Shown here in pieces: positions 11,900 to 25,296 of a DNA stretch of 64,000 bases (positions are counted from its first letter, which is position 1; the number at the start of each line of letters is the position of its first letter). The notes beneath the pieces are model-generated. The model saw only the letters and a list, made by a program, of their open reading frames with translations. It had not been told where the DNA came from and did not search any database. A program made the position numbers and the translations under genes. The DNA lies in NCBI RefSeq assembly GCF_949987535.1, contig NC_080067.1:8618001-8682000 (forward strand), in the 5' to 3' direction. Origin of the DNA: Balaenoptera acutorostrata. Its lineage: Eukaryota; Chordata; Mammalia; Artiodactyla; Balaenopteridae.

Positions 11900-14395
11900 A
11901 GTTTTGGGCTAGACCATTATCCTTCTTGATCCATTTGAAATGATGTAACTTAACTATTCATTCAGGATGCTAATGAGATTCTCCCTCTAATTCTCTTCAT
12001 TGAAAAATTATCCATAGTGTTTAGCATATAATTTTTATGTTGTCATGAAAATAGTGAAGTTTGAAATATTTAGGAAACAATTTTGGGTCCAGTTAGCAGA
12101 GGTTGCCAATATTGAAATGATCATGAAGATATAATGTTTCTCTCTGATAAGGTGTCAAAGTGTCACCACTAGTTTTACACGGGAAAAAGTAGTTCTCAAT
12201 ACTGAAGAGTCCATCTTCGTTGATTTGTCTCCGGTGAGTAATAAATCCTCCCTGTTTGCTAGCTCAGCCAACTGATGGGTTTGATTGACTCAAGAGAATT
12301 TATAGTCCCTTTCTAAAAAATTATTACTGAGTGGATCAGTATATTCATAATTTCAGGATTCCAAACACGTATCCAGCCATGTCACAAATGAATAAAGTGG
12401 CACCACTTATTTAAATGGTAACTAGAGTTTCATGAGCATTTCCCTTCCAAATCCATGTCTGTCATGACTGTCAGTAAGCCAAAAAGTTTAAAAAAAAGAC
12501 CAAAACTGTATCACTGCACCAACAACTCCAAGTACATTTAAAAAGTGAATCAATCTCCTTTATGAAAAGACTAAACACCGGTAATTCATCTACCTAGAAT
12601 ATCCAAAAGAGAAATAGGTCATCATTGCAGCAAAAACAATAAGCATAGCACTATCTGGAAGGATCAATAGTGTCATGATAAATGAAGTCCCCTCTTGTGT
12701 TGCTGCAACAAACTTCCTGTGACTGGGAAGTCCCAACTGACTCCCCACCATCCCTCCTCCCATACACTCAGCCCCTAAGGTTCTCTTGGAGACTCTTCTA
12801 AAACAACAGTCTAAGTCACATAGTTCATGAAACTCCTCATAGATACAGCTACAGTCAGAAGTAAACTAGCTTCTCTGAAAGGACACCCCAATGTGGAGAC
12901 TGATGGCTGGACCTTTGTCATATTTTCAGCTGTGCTGGCTATATCATGCAGCCACCCTACTTAGCAAGTGTGACGGGCACTTGACGCTGGGAGAACTTGA
13001 TGTCATTCCTGCTGACAAGGACACTAACAGACTATATTCTTCTTGTGTCATTCGGTGACACATTGAACAAAGAAGCAAGTGGCCAGAATGTTCAAAGTTA
13101 ACTGCGAATAGGGAAAAGAAAGTTAATGTGACACACTGCAGTATTCTCTCTCAGCATGCAGTTGCAAGCTTTGAAAGTCCCGTTAAGTATCTCTTTTTTA
13201 AGATAAATACCTATTAAGTAATGTATACGCACAAGCTGAAGTGTTAAATGGTTTGTTGAAACCTATTAGAGTACACAAGATGATAAACATAAATTATAGC
13301 TAATATACTGCACCAGTGATTTTTAAACATAAAAATTACTGACACTGTAAAAACACACTTGAGTCATCGTAGCAGCATAATAGCACTAATCCATGTTTAT
13401 CCAACCATGCACTTTTCAAAAACAACACAAACCTCTAATAAATGCTTTGGCTTCACCTTGACAACTTATATGGGTTATTGCCTCGTTCATGCCTGGATAA
13501 CCATGTGTTATGACTTAAATGTTCTTTAATATCAATTTATGCCTTGAAGAAAAAAGATTTAATAACATAGTGTACATATGGTTCAATTTATTACAGCAAA
13601 ACAATCATTTTAGTTTGAAGATATTTTCTCATGGTGCATATCATAGAAATCTTCTTCAATAGAGCTCTCAATAAACCAGATTTTTTATGTCACAATAAAT
13701 GAAACTAAGGCAGCTAATTGTTGCTAAGATTCTAAAGAGATGGGTCTATTTGGCTTCCTTGTCAATCAAGAAATACATTCCTTAACACTTGTATTTCTGG
13801 ATTCCAATGTCTCTAATTGGATTTTACACTATCTGATTAACGAGGTAGTATATAGGCTACTATAAAAAAATTGATACTCAAAAAGCAGAGGAGAAAATTG
13901 TAGGCCGTCAGCATTATTGAAGAGTCAAGAAGACACCAAGAATCATAGTGGTCACAAAAACCAAAAGGGAGGAAAACAGGCATGAGGAAGTGAATAAATC
14001 AAAATTGACTGTGAAAACATCAGAAATGCTTCTGAAAGAGTGGGCATGATACTGTCCAAATTAGGCAGTATTTCTACCCCAACCTATCCCAGTATTTCCC
14101 TACCCCCAACACACCAAAATTCCAAGTCTCATGAGTAGATACTTTTCTTTGACCCTGGGTGAAGCATTGGTGTAGGGGCACACACTTAGTACACGGTTTC
14201 TAAAGCCCCTTGTGGTAGGTGGGCTTAGCAGGTGACACATACTCTATAGATATCTATTTCCTTAAAAAGAGTTAGCCAGTCAAATCAACAGTTCTTTATA
14301 GAAAGGGAAATAGAATCAACATAGTCACATATGGCTCATGATAGAATAGCAAACACTACAGCAATTTAAAAATAAATCCCTTTAATCATTTATTT
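11900..14395. other. Unique AT-rich sequence, no gene seen
   Basis: A long interval without recognised repeats or exons. The part at 12950-13160 is less AT-rich. No frame of useful length is present. Confidence 0.5.
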
Positions 14396-14399
14396 TTTA

Positions 14400-14650
14400 T
14401 TTCTCACTTTCCCTCTGCCAGTCAGCAACATTATTTGAGAACTTACTGTGTGATATTGGGGATGAGTAAGTGCCACTTTCAGGGTGGGAGCAGGGATGAA
14501 GCAGACAGGCTAAAAAAGGATTATATTTGTGTCTGATAGGCAATATGGTAGACACTTTCAGGGAAGGGTTGAGGAAATTAGACTTCATGAAGGAGGTAGT
14601 ATTGGCTGCTGAACCTTGAAAGACAAACATTCTGAAGGTGACCCATGATC
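14400..14650 (-). mobile_element. L2 LINE fragment
   Basis: The plus strand shows L2 in complement: 'gcagggatgaagcagacagg', 'gacactttcagggaagggtt', 'gacttcatgaaggaggtag', then 'attctgaaggtgacccatga'. The 176-codon minus-strand frame that spans this fragment (14397-14927) has no L2 or other protein character and is treated as chance. Confidence 0.55.
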
Positions 14651-15115
14651 CCATAGAAAGCCAACAAAAACAGGCATGCCTTTCTTGAAATGAAAAATTT
14701 TTGATGAATAATAGAATAAAATTTAGAGGCCCAAAAAATTTATCCAACAAATGCTTGGCAATGGAGCATCTCACATACTTAACAAACTTACTTCCCAATA
14801 GGTTTCTTTGGGATGCATGAGTCATTACTTCAATCAGCCTCCATCCAAGCAAACACCAACTCTCCTTTTCCTTAATGAACTCAGTTGCTCTGTAGGGTCT
14901 CCATAACCCTTTGCTCTCTCTCACCAAGGCATTAATTTATCTTGTATGTCAAGTAGGTAAAAAATATTCTTTCAACCAGGTACATTTCACTAGACATCCT
15001 AAACAAATACAGTTACAAGCTAATTTTTTAAAAAAAGAAAAAAACAGTCAAACTGAACTTTTCTGTTTCCAGAACTTGGCTGTTTTGCCACCTAGCTCTC
15101 CAAGACCTTGGGTGC
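14651..15115. other. Unique sequence
   Basis: No feature recognised. Confidence 0.45.
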
Positions 15116-15119
15116 ATTA

Positions 15120-15485
15120 GTTTCTTTAGTTTCTTCATATGGAGCTCCCCTCTCTCATTTCTACATACTCAAATCCCACCTATTCTTTAAAGCAACAATC
15201 TCATCGCACTTCTACAAGGAAGTCTTCCCTGATTGCCAGTGGCTGCAAGTAGCCCCTTTGTGTGTCTTCAACTCCCATAGCTTTTTTCCTGAGCTTCTTC
15301 CATGGAACTTACGGATTTTTATTCTACACTCTTATCGTTTATGTTTGTGTTTACTATCTTCCCTGGTAGACTCTAAGCTCTGAGGACAGGTAGGACCATT
15401 CCTTCTCTCCTCCAAGTCCTACAGTTAGGCACACTTCCCTGAGCAGCATAAGCTTCAATCAGGTTTATTTAATAAACATGATGGA
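15120..15485 (+). mobile_element. L2 LINE 3' end
   Basis: It follows the L2 3' consensus: 'ctcaaatcccacctattctt', 'ggaagtcttccctgattgcc', a T-rich middle, 'gtagactctaagctctgagg', 'acaggtaggaccattcc', then 'ggtttatttaataaacatga'. It is well ordered over about 360 bp. Confidence 0.75.
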
Positions 15486-15584
15486 TTTTCCCATAATTTT
15501 GAGCCTTCCTCCTATTAATGCCACAGAAACCGGTCATCAAGAAGGTTATACTCTTGCAAAACTATTAATGGAGAAATGGAAATA

Positions 15585-16673
15585 GAGACATTTCTTTTCT
15601 TTTTTTTAAATTTTTTAACGTCTTTATTAGAGTATAATTGCTTTACAATTGTGTGTCAGTTTCTGCTTTATAACAAGGTGAATCAGTTATACATATACAT
15701 ATGTCCCCATATCTCTTCCCTCTTGCAACTCCCTTCCTCCCACCCTCCCTATCCCACCCCTCTAGGTGGTCACAAAGCACTGAGCTGATCTCCCTGTGCT
15801 ATGCGGCTGCTTCCCACTAGCTATCTATTTCACGTTTGGTAGTGTATATATGTCCATGCCACTCTCTCACTTTGTCCCAGCTTACCCTTCCCCCTCCCCG
15901 TGTCCTCAAGTCCATTCTCTAGTAGGTCTGCATCTTTATTCCCGTCTTGCCCCTAGGTTCTTCTGACCATTTTCTTTCTTTTTTTTTTTTAGATTCCATA
16001 TATATGTTAGCATACAGTATTTGTTTTTCTCTTTCTGACTTACTTCACTCTGTATGACAGTCTCTAGGTCCATCCACCTCACTACAAATAACTCAGTTTC
16101 ATTCCTTTTTATGGCTGACTAATATTCCATTGTATATATGTGCCACATCTTCTTTATCCATTCATCTGTTGATGGACACTTAGGTTGCTTCCATGTCCTG
16201 GTTATTGTAAATAGAGCTGTAATGAACATTTTGGTACATGACTATTTTTGAATTATGGTTTTCTCAGGGTATATGCCCAGTAGTGGGATTGCTGGGTCAT
16301 ATGGTAGCTCTATTTTTAGTTTTTTAAGGAACCTCCATACTGTTCTCCATAGTGGCTGTATCAATTTACGTTCCCACCAACAGTGCAAGAGTGTTCCCTT
16401 TTCTCCACACCCTCTCCAGCATTTATCGTTTGTAGATTTTTTGATGATGGCCATTCTGATCGGTGTGAGATGATATCTCATTGTAGTTTTGATTTGCATT
16501 TCTCTAATGATTAATGACGTTGAGCATTCTTTCATGTGTTTGTTGGCAATCAGTATATGTTCTTTGGAGAAATGTCTATTTAGGTCTTCTACCCATTTTT
16601 GAATTGGGTTGTTTGTTTTTTTGATATTGAGCTGCATGAGTTGCTTGTATGTTTTGGAGGAGACATTTCTTTT
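15585..16673 (-). mobile_element. 5'-truncated L1 with perfect 14-bp target duplication
   Basis: GAGACATTTCTTTT is duplicated at 15585-15598 and 16660-16673. Between the copies (15599-16659) is the minus-strand 3' end of an L1 of the same lineage as the full-length copy: A tail (oligo-T on plus), AATAAA in complement, 3' UTR with a G-rich tract, and the ORF2 C-terminus. A 131-codon frame at 16242-16637 still reads as the ORF2 C-terminal domain, with the cysteine-bearing [17 protein letters not shown] stretch. It aligns with about 27250-28290 of the full-length copy. It cannot move by itself. Confidence 0.93.
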
Positions 16674-18845
16674 GTATCCCTGTTACTATGTTTAAAAACA
16701 GACAGCTAATTTATAACCATGATTTGTTTCATTTTAGTTTTATTCTTAATCCATTCCAAGGGACTGAATTGTACACTTCTATAATTCATAAATATGAGTA
16801 TTGAAAACTCCAAAAAATATGCCTGTCTTGTCCACCCTTGAAAGTATCAGAGTGACACACTGTACCAGGACATTGTCTCCTAATAGGCTGAGACTGTGTG
16901 TGTCTATTGGAATGCATACTTGAACTGTCTAATCCTTTTCCACTATCCATTAGCCCAGCACACATATTCTGGGATGAAACTCAAAGTCAATGACTGTTTA
17001 TCATCATTAGCTCCTCCAAGCAATGATTTTACATGCAAGTCCAATACTGTTCACCACAGCCGATCAGCATCCAGGTTTCCCCTTGAGCATCCTTAAGTGA
17101 TTCCAGCTTGAGAGAACCCATCCCAGGTTCCAAATGTGGAGGTCCTTCAGCAGCATCTGAGTAGAGGAAACAATCTACATTTATGAGCTCCCCCTGGGAG
17201 CATTGCCCCGTAAAGGAAACAACACATGCAAATATACACAGTCATATAAACATCACCTACTCCTATTGTAACATGTCATGTCAGCTAGACCTATTGCTTC
17301 TGTAAGAGCAATATGTATGTGATTTGAAATCAATTCGCCATTGGGATGGCGTAGAGGTGGATGACCTTGTAGTAACAGAGTCTTGGTGGTAATTTAGAAA
17401 ATGGTTGCCAGAAAGTCCCTGGCTCACTTGATAAAAAATATTATCCTTTCTCTGGAGCTACATGAATGGTTTTATGTGATAACTAAAAAAGAAGACCATC
17501 CAGCAGATTAGGACAGGGACCCAGAAGACAAATCTCTCAGCTCTAACTTTGGCAATGCTAACAAATTGCTGGGCTGATCTCTGAAAAGTATTTGTTCTAA
17601 TGTTTTAGGGCATAATTTTCTTCCCTAAAAGTACAGGAATATCTCCGTGGATAATGTTTTCTGATTTTCTTAAAAACACATTTCAATCACAAAATAAGTG
17701 ATTGGGTGCTCATAAAATTTTAAGGTCATCTTAAATAAAAGATTCTGTCATCTTCAAGAATCATGATTCTGTGTGCCCCAGAAACTGGCTTTTAACAACT
17801 AGAAAAGGATCCATCTACTTTGTGTTTTAAAAAGCAAAACAAAAATAAGCAAACAAACTACTTTCACTATGATCCCTATATCTTAAAAAGTCTCTGAATC
17901 TGTACTTTTAAGCTATATTGAGGAATTATATAAGCAATGTTATTCATTTTAAATATTTCACATAATTTTTCCTCTTCTGGTTTAAAAATCTTCATATTCA
18001 GAAATGCAATGTGCATTTTGCATATATTTACTCATATATCCTCGAGGGTGAAGTTTACAAACTCATCACGATAAAGAAAGTCCAGACTCATGTAAAATTC
18101 TTAGTGATAGTTGTCTTCGCAATTGTCACTTCTGTGATATCATCTTGTTTTTTCTAATTCTAGAGATGATCTATTATCAAAACTTGATTTCAGGCTACCT
18201 CGTCATTCATGTATATTCTAGTATAAATTTAAGATAATGCAGTCACTTTCCTATTACCTTGTATGTCAAACCTGAACTCAAATTTGGAACATTTGGCTTC
18301 TGTTAGGGAATTAGAACACCAGTTGACAGATGAGAAGTTTCTGGGGGTAAGAGCTGAGAAGACGAGGCAAGATGTGTTCTCCAACATCCTAGAAATCATA
18401 CTTCCAGGATATTTACAATATTCAGTAGTAGAGTCTACCTATACTAATGAGAAACCCCACAATGCTCACTTTGTGTTTGTTTTGTGTTGTTAGGTTGAGT
18501 ACATATTGGAAAATAATTATTAAATATAATAAAGAAAAAAAAAATTCCACCACACTGTGAATTTCCAGTAGTATCTTAAAGCATTGTGCTCCTCTCTTTC
18601 AATATTTCTAGGGAAGGAGAAGGGACTCCTAGGAATAAAATGGCAAGAGCAAGGGTGATCTCAAAGCCACATGCTCTAGTATCCCCCTTTTCTGAATTGT
18701 GTTTTGTTTTACCTCAATTTCCCCTGAGTGAACAGTCTGGGTAGAGACAGGGTTTATCTTCTTTACATTCAGATGGTTGCATTTCCTGCTTAAAATGTCA
18801 GCTGGATTGTCTCTGCACCCAGCCTCCCCCCATCTTTTGGTCTCC
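16674..18845. other. Unique sequence, no gene seen
   Basis: No recognised repeat or exon. A short frame at 18263-18493 (76 codons) lacks any family resemblance. Confidence 0.5.
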
Positions 18846-18849
18846 CAGA

Positions 18850-19345
18850 AGCTGTCTGCTGCTTCAGGCAAACTTAATGATGGCAGGGCCTCAGAGCCAA
18901 AAAAGGAAAAACACCTGTGGCCAGTCTAAAGTTTAGTCCTGAAATAGACAGGCAATGGCCATCACCTGCCTGCTGTGTGAGAGCCCAATCAAGTCTATTC
19001 ATCACAACTGTGCAGATAAGGGTTTTTTTCACCCCCCTCCTTTTTTCTCCCCCGCTGTTGTTTTTGTTGAGCTGAGTGTGATAAGAAGAGAACAAAATAT
19101 AGCAAAGGAATGGTGCCCTCTGCATGGCCCCAAAGGGCTGCTGTTTAGACACATCCACGGAAGTGATCATTCTGAAAAGATGGCTCACAGAATGTTCGTT
19201 CTGGAAAATGAACTTGGTCTTCCTTTTCAAAAATTCTATTATGACTTTTTCTTTACGTTTCCTGAGGAAATTATGAAAAAGAAGAGAATGAGGTCTAACA
19301 ACTTCTAAATTTGGTGCTGACCTGTCGGGTGCCAGGGAGCACGTT
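18850..19345. other. Repeat-free block with open frames on both strands
   Basis: The block has a minus frame of 166 codons (18874-19374) overlapping a plus frame of 117 codons (18955-19308) in sequence with no visible repeat. Neither shows a domain or signal peptide, and the long C and T runs at 19020-19056 argue against coding. Open frames on both strands more often mean a stop-poor non-coding block. It is listed as a conserved non-coding candidate only. Confidence 0.3.
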
Positions 19346-19439
19346 AGTGTGGGGAGGGATGCCTTCTTGTTCATGCCTTGGCATGCAGGAAAAACATAAG
19401 GGAAGGTGAAAAATCACATATTTATGGACACCAGGACAA

Positions 19440-19765
19440 AAATATATGATTCCATCCTTATCTTCCTGCAATTCTTATCATTTATTCCTAGTCCTTCTTG
19501 AAATACTCTCTTCCCTTGGCTTCCAGGATTCCTAAGTCTATTTTTTCCCCAATCTCCTTGGCTGGCTCATCCATTTCCTTTGCAGACTCCTTTTCCTCTG
19601 CTCATCTTCCTTCACTGGTGTTGATCCTAGGCCCAAATCATTTGTTCTCTGCATACTGTCCTTGGGAGAGTTCATTTCATCCAGCCCAAAGCTGCAAGTG
19701 ACATCCACTGTGTGACAACTGCCCAAACAGTCTCTGCCTCTGAGATCTCTCTCCTAAGCTCCCCT
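19440..19765 (+). mobile_element. L2 fragment from the reverse transcriptase region
   Basis: The sequence follows the L2 coding region just before and within the 'GVPQGS' part of the reverse transcriptase: 'ccaggattcctaagtc', 'cctttgcagactccttttcc', 'gttgatcctaggcccaaatc' and 'gggagagttcatttcatcca'. A 67-codon frame (19498-19701) is a decayed trace of it. There is no function. Confidence 0.6.
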
Positions 19766-20527
19766 AAGCGCCACATCCATGGGTAGGGTGGCTACTCACC
19801 GTGGTGCCGGCCAATGAGATACATGCAGACAGTTACTCAGAATTACTTAGTGTATTCAGCCTTTCTGATAGAAGTGCCAAAGTGCCATTCTTTCCTCCTC
19901 TTGCATGGGGAATGATATGAGGCTGGAAGTGGAAAAATGAACTATCTTGGAAACAGAGGTAGCCATCAGGAAGAAAGGGACCTGATGAAAATGGAATAAC
20001 AGAATGATTGATGGAGCCTGGGACTTTAATGAAATTGTGACATTACTGCATAATTGTGGACTACCTGCCCTGGACTTCTTATATTGTGATAAAAATAAGC
20101 TTTCTTTTTGGTTTCATGTATAGTTATATGTATAGAGAGAGTTATATGTGCTGTTGCATATAATTTTATAGCTTAAGTGAAAGAATACGTACTTAAATGA
20201 GAGAATACATACTTAAATGACAGAATTGTATTTAACATGGAGAGAAGGTTCACAAAAGTTGATTATACATTTTGCTACATATGATATCTCCACATATTCA
20301 GAAAAGTAAAAATCCTTTGGACCACATCCATTGACTGTAATTTAATAAAATCAGAAATTAATTGCAATAAGCAAGCCACTCTCATCATGGTCACCACACC
20401 CATACCTCACCATCCAAACCCATTCAACTGGACATTGAAAATGACAACTTCTAAGAACTCTTCAATTAAAGAAAAAATAAAATTCAAAGTATAAACAACT
20501 TAGCAATAAATGGCATTTTATTGTAAG

Positions 20528-20590
20528 GAAGAGTTTCCTTCTTTCCTTCCTTCCTTCCTTCCTTCCATCTAACATCTATCTATTTGTATT
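20528..20590 (+). repeat. (TTCC)n microsatellite
   Basis: About six TTCC units at 20540-20566 grade into ATCT-type units. Confidence 0.85.
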
Positions 20591-21685
20591 AACTTCTGAA
20601 TTCTTGTTTTATTCAGTAGAATGTAATTTGTTATACTCATTATTTTGACCTCAAAATTGTTCTAAATTTGGCCAGTGGGAACCCTTCAAGGTGGCTCCTG
20701 TGTCTTTTTGACATGACTCCATCATTTATTGAGCACTATTTTCTTGCCCAAGATATTCCACGCTCACTTCATGCTTTTCCTGCCCCAGTTCTGGAACGAC
20801 CCACTTCCCCAAGAGTCCTGGTTCCTTCCATGAGAAATTTTATTTAAAAACCCAGCACTAGGCACGCTCACTGCTCTATGACTGCCATGGCTTCTAGGCC
20901 CTTCCAGAAGCCAGGATTCACTCTTGTCTTCTGCCTCTTATTTATGACTTCTCTGTCGATGAGAAACTTGGCCCCCTTTAACCACAATATATTCACTCAT
21001 TTCCTCAAGCTTAAGAAGTAGTTTCAAAATTGTTAATCCATATCTCCGTGAGAGACAAACCTACTAATGACGCCTTCATTTACAGATCTTTACTCTTCAA
21101 AAATTTCAAGGTTATGACGACAAAGAAAGGCTGAGAAAATTTTCCAGATTAAAGGAATTTTGAGAAACATAACAACTGAATGAAATGAGTAATCTCGGTT
21201 TACATCCTGGACCAGAAAAAAAAAGAATATTTGGACAATTAGTGTAATTGAATACGGTCTTAAAATTAGATAATAAAATTAAATCAATGTTATATTTCAA
21301 AGTTTGAAAATTCAATTGTGATTATATAAGAAGTACTTAGGACTGCAGGGACAGGATGTGTGTACTTTACTCTCAAATTCTTTAGAAAATATATACAATA
21401 TATGCATACATAGACATATATAAATGTACATCTATGTATATACACAAAGATTCATACATATGCTTATGTATGAATACCTACAGATAGTGAGCAGTAAAGG
21501 AAATGAGGCAAAATGTTAACAACTGGCAAATCTGGACAAGAAGTATTATGCAGTTATTTGCACTATTTTTGTAATTTTTATGCAAATTTTAAATTACATA
21601 TACAAAACCCAGAGTTACAGAGAAAAGGAAATGATAAATAAATGCCATTGCACATTTTACATATCAGCCAGTGGTATGGTACCAG
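20591..21685. other. Unique sequence with an AT-rich (TATACA)-like tract
   Basis: No gene seen. The part at 21385-21480 is a low-complexity mix of TATA, CATA and TGTA steps. Confidence 0.5.
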
Positions 21686-21689
21686 AAAA

Positions 21690-23790
21690 ATGCCTAAGGC
21701 AAATTTATAACTTCAAGAGCAGGTACTGGAAGTAGAGAAAGTATGAATATAAACGAGCTAAAATACCATATTTTTCTACAACTAGAAAAATATCAACAAA
21801 AATTCCAAAAAGTAGAACTAAAGATAAAAGACAGATGCAGAAAGTAGAGAAATAGAAAAACAACAACAAAAAATAAATCGTAAATATTAACCAATAGAAT
21901 GAAAAGTTTGTTCTCTGAAGAGCCCAGTAAAAGAAACCCATTTTTGGAGTGTCTGGTTCAAAAGGAATGGTGCTTGTACAGGGCAACCATGTTAAGGTGC
22001 ATACCTGTGGATATAGAGATGAATGCTATGCCAGTAAACTTCAAAACCTAGATGAAGTGAATGTTATAATATGAAAAGCAAATTTCCAAAATTGACTTAA
22101 GATGATAAGGAAAAATCTGAATAGTATAGGTACATGCAAATAACAAAAATAAATCTAGAACTTCTTAAAAGACTACCCCCAATGAAAAGGAGATATTCAG
22201 GTTAATGAGAAGACTCAACACTGAAAAATGTCAATTATCGTCAACATAATCATAAATTTAATCTCCTCTCAATCAAGGTTCCAGTGTGATTTTCCTGCGA
22301 TTTGAGAATCTAATTGTAAATACATATGAAAGAGAATGAATACAAGTATAACCAAGATCTCTTGGAAAATGGGAAATATTGAGAGCTCCCTTTTTTTCAA
22401 ATATTGTGCTATATTATAAAATTCCCCAATTAAAGCAGAGTAGTATTGATGCACAAAAACTCTGATCAGTGAAAAGTAATAGAAATCCCAGACACAGATC
22501 TATATATACGTGAGAATAGTATATATTTTGCATGCAGTGAAAAAGATGGTGTGATGACAAATAACTATTCTTTTAAAAAATTTAAAATATTTATAAAATA
22601 TAAAATAATCTTAGATACCTACTTCTTACCATTCACAAAAATAAAACAGAATCCAAAATAGATTAAAGGTCTAAATTTACAAAAAATATGTATAAATCTA
22701 TTCAAAGGAACTGCAGCAAAATGTGTTTAGAATCTTAGAACAAGTTAGGTATTCTTAAACAAGACGTAAATTGAAAATGCCATTATGGAAAATTCTGCTA
22801 TATTCTACATTTAAAGAAAATGTCAGTAAGACAAATGATAAAAAAAATGAAAACTAAAAAAAATTTACAATACACACTGGGGATAATGTGTTTTCATTGT
22901 TTTTAACTGAAAAGGACTAAAAACCAGAATAGAATAAAAACCAGAATATATATTTTAAACTTCTAAAAATTATTAAGAAAAAGACAATCAACCCAACTGC
23001 AAAAAAAAAAAAAAAAAAAAACGGGTAAAGAATGTGAACAGACCATTCATGACAAACACTTAAGAGATAGTTAGCACCATTAACCGGGGAAATGTTAAAG
23101 AATACAATGAGACTGATAAAAATTGCAAAACTTAATAATATGAAGAGGTAGTAAAATGTGAGGAACTATTTGTAATACTACTGATGAAAAATCAATTCAC
23201 ACAGCCACTTTGAAGGGGTCTTTCTAAATCCTTTAAAATTAAATAAATGAATGAATTGCCTTTAACCTAGGAATTCCACTTCTCATGGTTTACCCTGGGA
23301 AACACGTGTATGTGCATAAAGAGGCCAATGCAGTGATGACTACTTCAGCACTGTTGTGATGACAAGAACATTTACGGAGAAAATTCTCATCAGAATGAGA
23401 AGGAAAAAATACAGCTATACAATGGGGTCTTATGTGTAATTTGGACTGAATATGGTCAATTTATGTAAATGATATGAAAGGATTATCAGGACATATTGTT
23501 GAGTGACAAAAGCACTGCAGAAGAACAAATATGGTATTATACCATTTTTTAAAAAATTCATGCAAAATAAAACTATATACAACTATATATTATTGGGTGT
23601 ACATTCATAGAAGAAACTCTTATACCAAACTGATCTAATGAACAAAAAAATCCTTTGGCATCCTTAGGGAAAACATAGGAACAGAGGTGACAAGGGTGAC
23701 ATACAACTCCATGTGTATTGGTTACATTTTTTACCTATATTCAAATGGCATTGCTGTAATTAATTTTTTAAAATTTTTATAAAGAAAAAG
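21690..23790 (+). mobile_element. Very degenerate L1-like sequence
   Basis: A-rich plus-strand sequence keeps L1 ORF2 and 3' UTR turns of phrase in order: 'taagaaaaagacaatcaacc', 'gggtaaagaatgtgaacaga', 'ccattcatgacaaacactta', then 'ctaggaattccacttctcat', 'ggattatcaggacatattg' and 'gttgagtgacaaaagcactg'. An internal A run of about 21 sits at 23001-23021. No frame is intact. The beginning is uncertain; the part after 22900 is the better supported half. Confidence 0.5.
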
Positions 23791-24970
23791 AGTAGGAAAT
23801 TATTTGTTCTGCAGCCATAAGTAAGCATGTGTATTATAGCCACATGAATTTGTTAAAGATCCCAAAGTTTACTTTCTCCGATGAATTATAAAACAAATTC
23901 TGCCACTGCCACATCTCTATACATACATACATACACGTAAGTGTGGCTAGCTTGAAAATTAACGTTTAAAATAATCATGTAGGTTTAATTTCATGTAATA
24001 TTTGCATTCCTAAAAAGTTAAACTTAAAAATTATTTTCTTAAATTGAATCATATTTTCAATGCACTAACAGAGTACAGTTATTTAAAAAAATATTCTTTG
24101 GTGAGTTTTTTTTTGTAAACTGATTAAATACTCCATAAAATCTTGACTTATGAATGTGAATTTTGTATATCAACTTTACTTAATAGAAGATGGCCGTGCA
24201 GGTAACTTTGGTCTTCCTGTCCCCTGTCTTTCAGATAAAATATAGATAGTTTATACAGATTATTTTTATTATATTCTTGGACAAGTTTATTTTTATAAAA
24301 AGCACTGTCAGAATGCATGCCTATCGTTTAAATACCAAAGAACCTTCATAGATTTCTTTCTGAATCATCAAAATCTCCTTGGAAAACTGTGTGTTTGGGG
24401 CAATTGCTATATTAGTTTTCATATTTTAATTTTCTTGCCAAATATTTAAATATATTTGATAACTACCAATGCATGCTGAAGGATTTTAAGAATGTGTTTG
24501 AAAGGATTATATTAGAGGCCTCAGAGTAACTTGCAGATCTGGAGGGGTTTCTGAGGCTAAATGAATTCTTAACAGGTTTATGAGAAAACCTTCTGGAAAT
24601 ATTTTGTTAGTTTATTTGTTAATCAGCAAATCTGATTTCTAAAATATCACCCACAGTGAATAATTAGCTATTTTCTATGGCTGTAATGCTTAGTTAAGAA
24701 TGATAAATTTTAATTATAGATTTTTATTGTTTTCCTTTAAAAAAGAAGAGTCCCAAGAATATAAAATTTTCCTTGAAGTAAAAGGTCATCCAATTTCAGG
24801 CCTTTGCCCTTCAGTAGGCAAGTCTCCCGAGACCTTAACGATCCGAGTCATATGTTTTGCCCCCTCTTGGTAGGTAGAGGAAAGTAAAATATTATAAATA
24901 GTATGAAAAGCCATCTTATCCTTGGGCAGATGGGAGATAATGCCCAGGTCTGATTGTAGAATCCAGCATA
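23791..24970. other. Unique AT-rich sequence
   Basis: No repeat family or exon recognised. Confidence 0.5.
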
Positions 24971-24971
24971 A

Positions 24972-25296
24972 TTTCCTTTTATTTATTTCTTTATTTTTGG
25001 CTGTGTTGGGTCTTCGGTTCGTGCGAGGGCTTTCTCTGGTTACGGCAAGTGGGGGCCACTCTTCATCGCGGTGCAGGGACCGCTCTTCATCGCGGTGCGC
25101 GGGCCTCTCACTATCGCGGCCCCTCCCGTTGCGGGGCACAGGCTCCAGACGCGCAGGCTCAGCAGTTGTGGCTCACGGGCCCAGCTGCTCCGTGGCATGT
25201 GGGATCCTCCCAGACCAGGGCTCGAACCCGTGTCCCCTGCATTAGCAGGCAGACTCTCAACCACTGCGCCACCAGGGAAGCCCCAGTTTCCTTTTA
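24972..25296 (-). mobile_element. CHR-type tRNA-derived SINE (cetartiodactyl)
   Basis: The 10-bp duplication TTTCCTTTTA lies at 24972-24981 and 25287-25296. On the minus strand the body opens with a tRNA-like head carrying an A box (complement of 25261-25271) and a B box, GGTTCGAGCCC (complement of 25218-25228). A GC-rich unique part follows, then an A-rich tail with AAATAAAGAAATAAATA. The 16-bp word CTCTTCATCGCGGTGC occurs twice in tandem (about 25059 and 25082, plus strand). CpG content is high and divergence low. CHR SINEs are known only from cetaceans, hippos and ruminants, and are mobilised by L1 proteins. Confidence 0.9.

Noticed and set aside
14397..14927. 176-codon minus-strand open frame
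   Set aside because: It overlaps a decayed L2 fragment, has no domain or signal peptide, and its left third is repeat-derived.
25218..25271. tRNA-like A and B boxes considered as a tRNA gene
   Set aside because: They are the head of the CHR SINE; there is no full cloverleaf, and a SINE body and A-rich tail follow, bounded by a target duplication.
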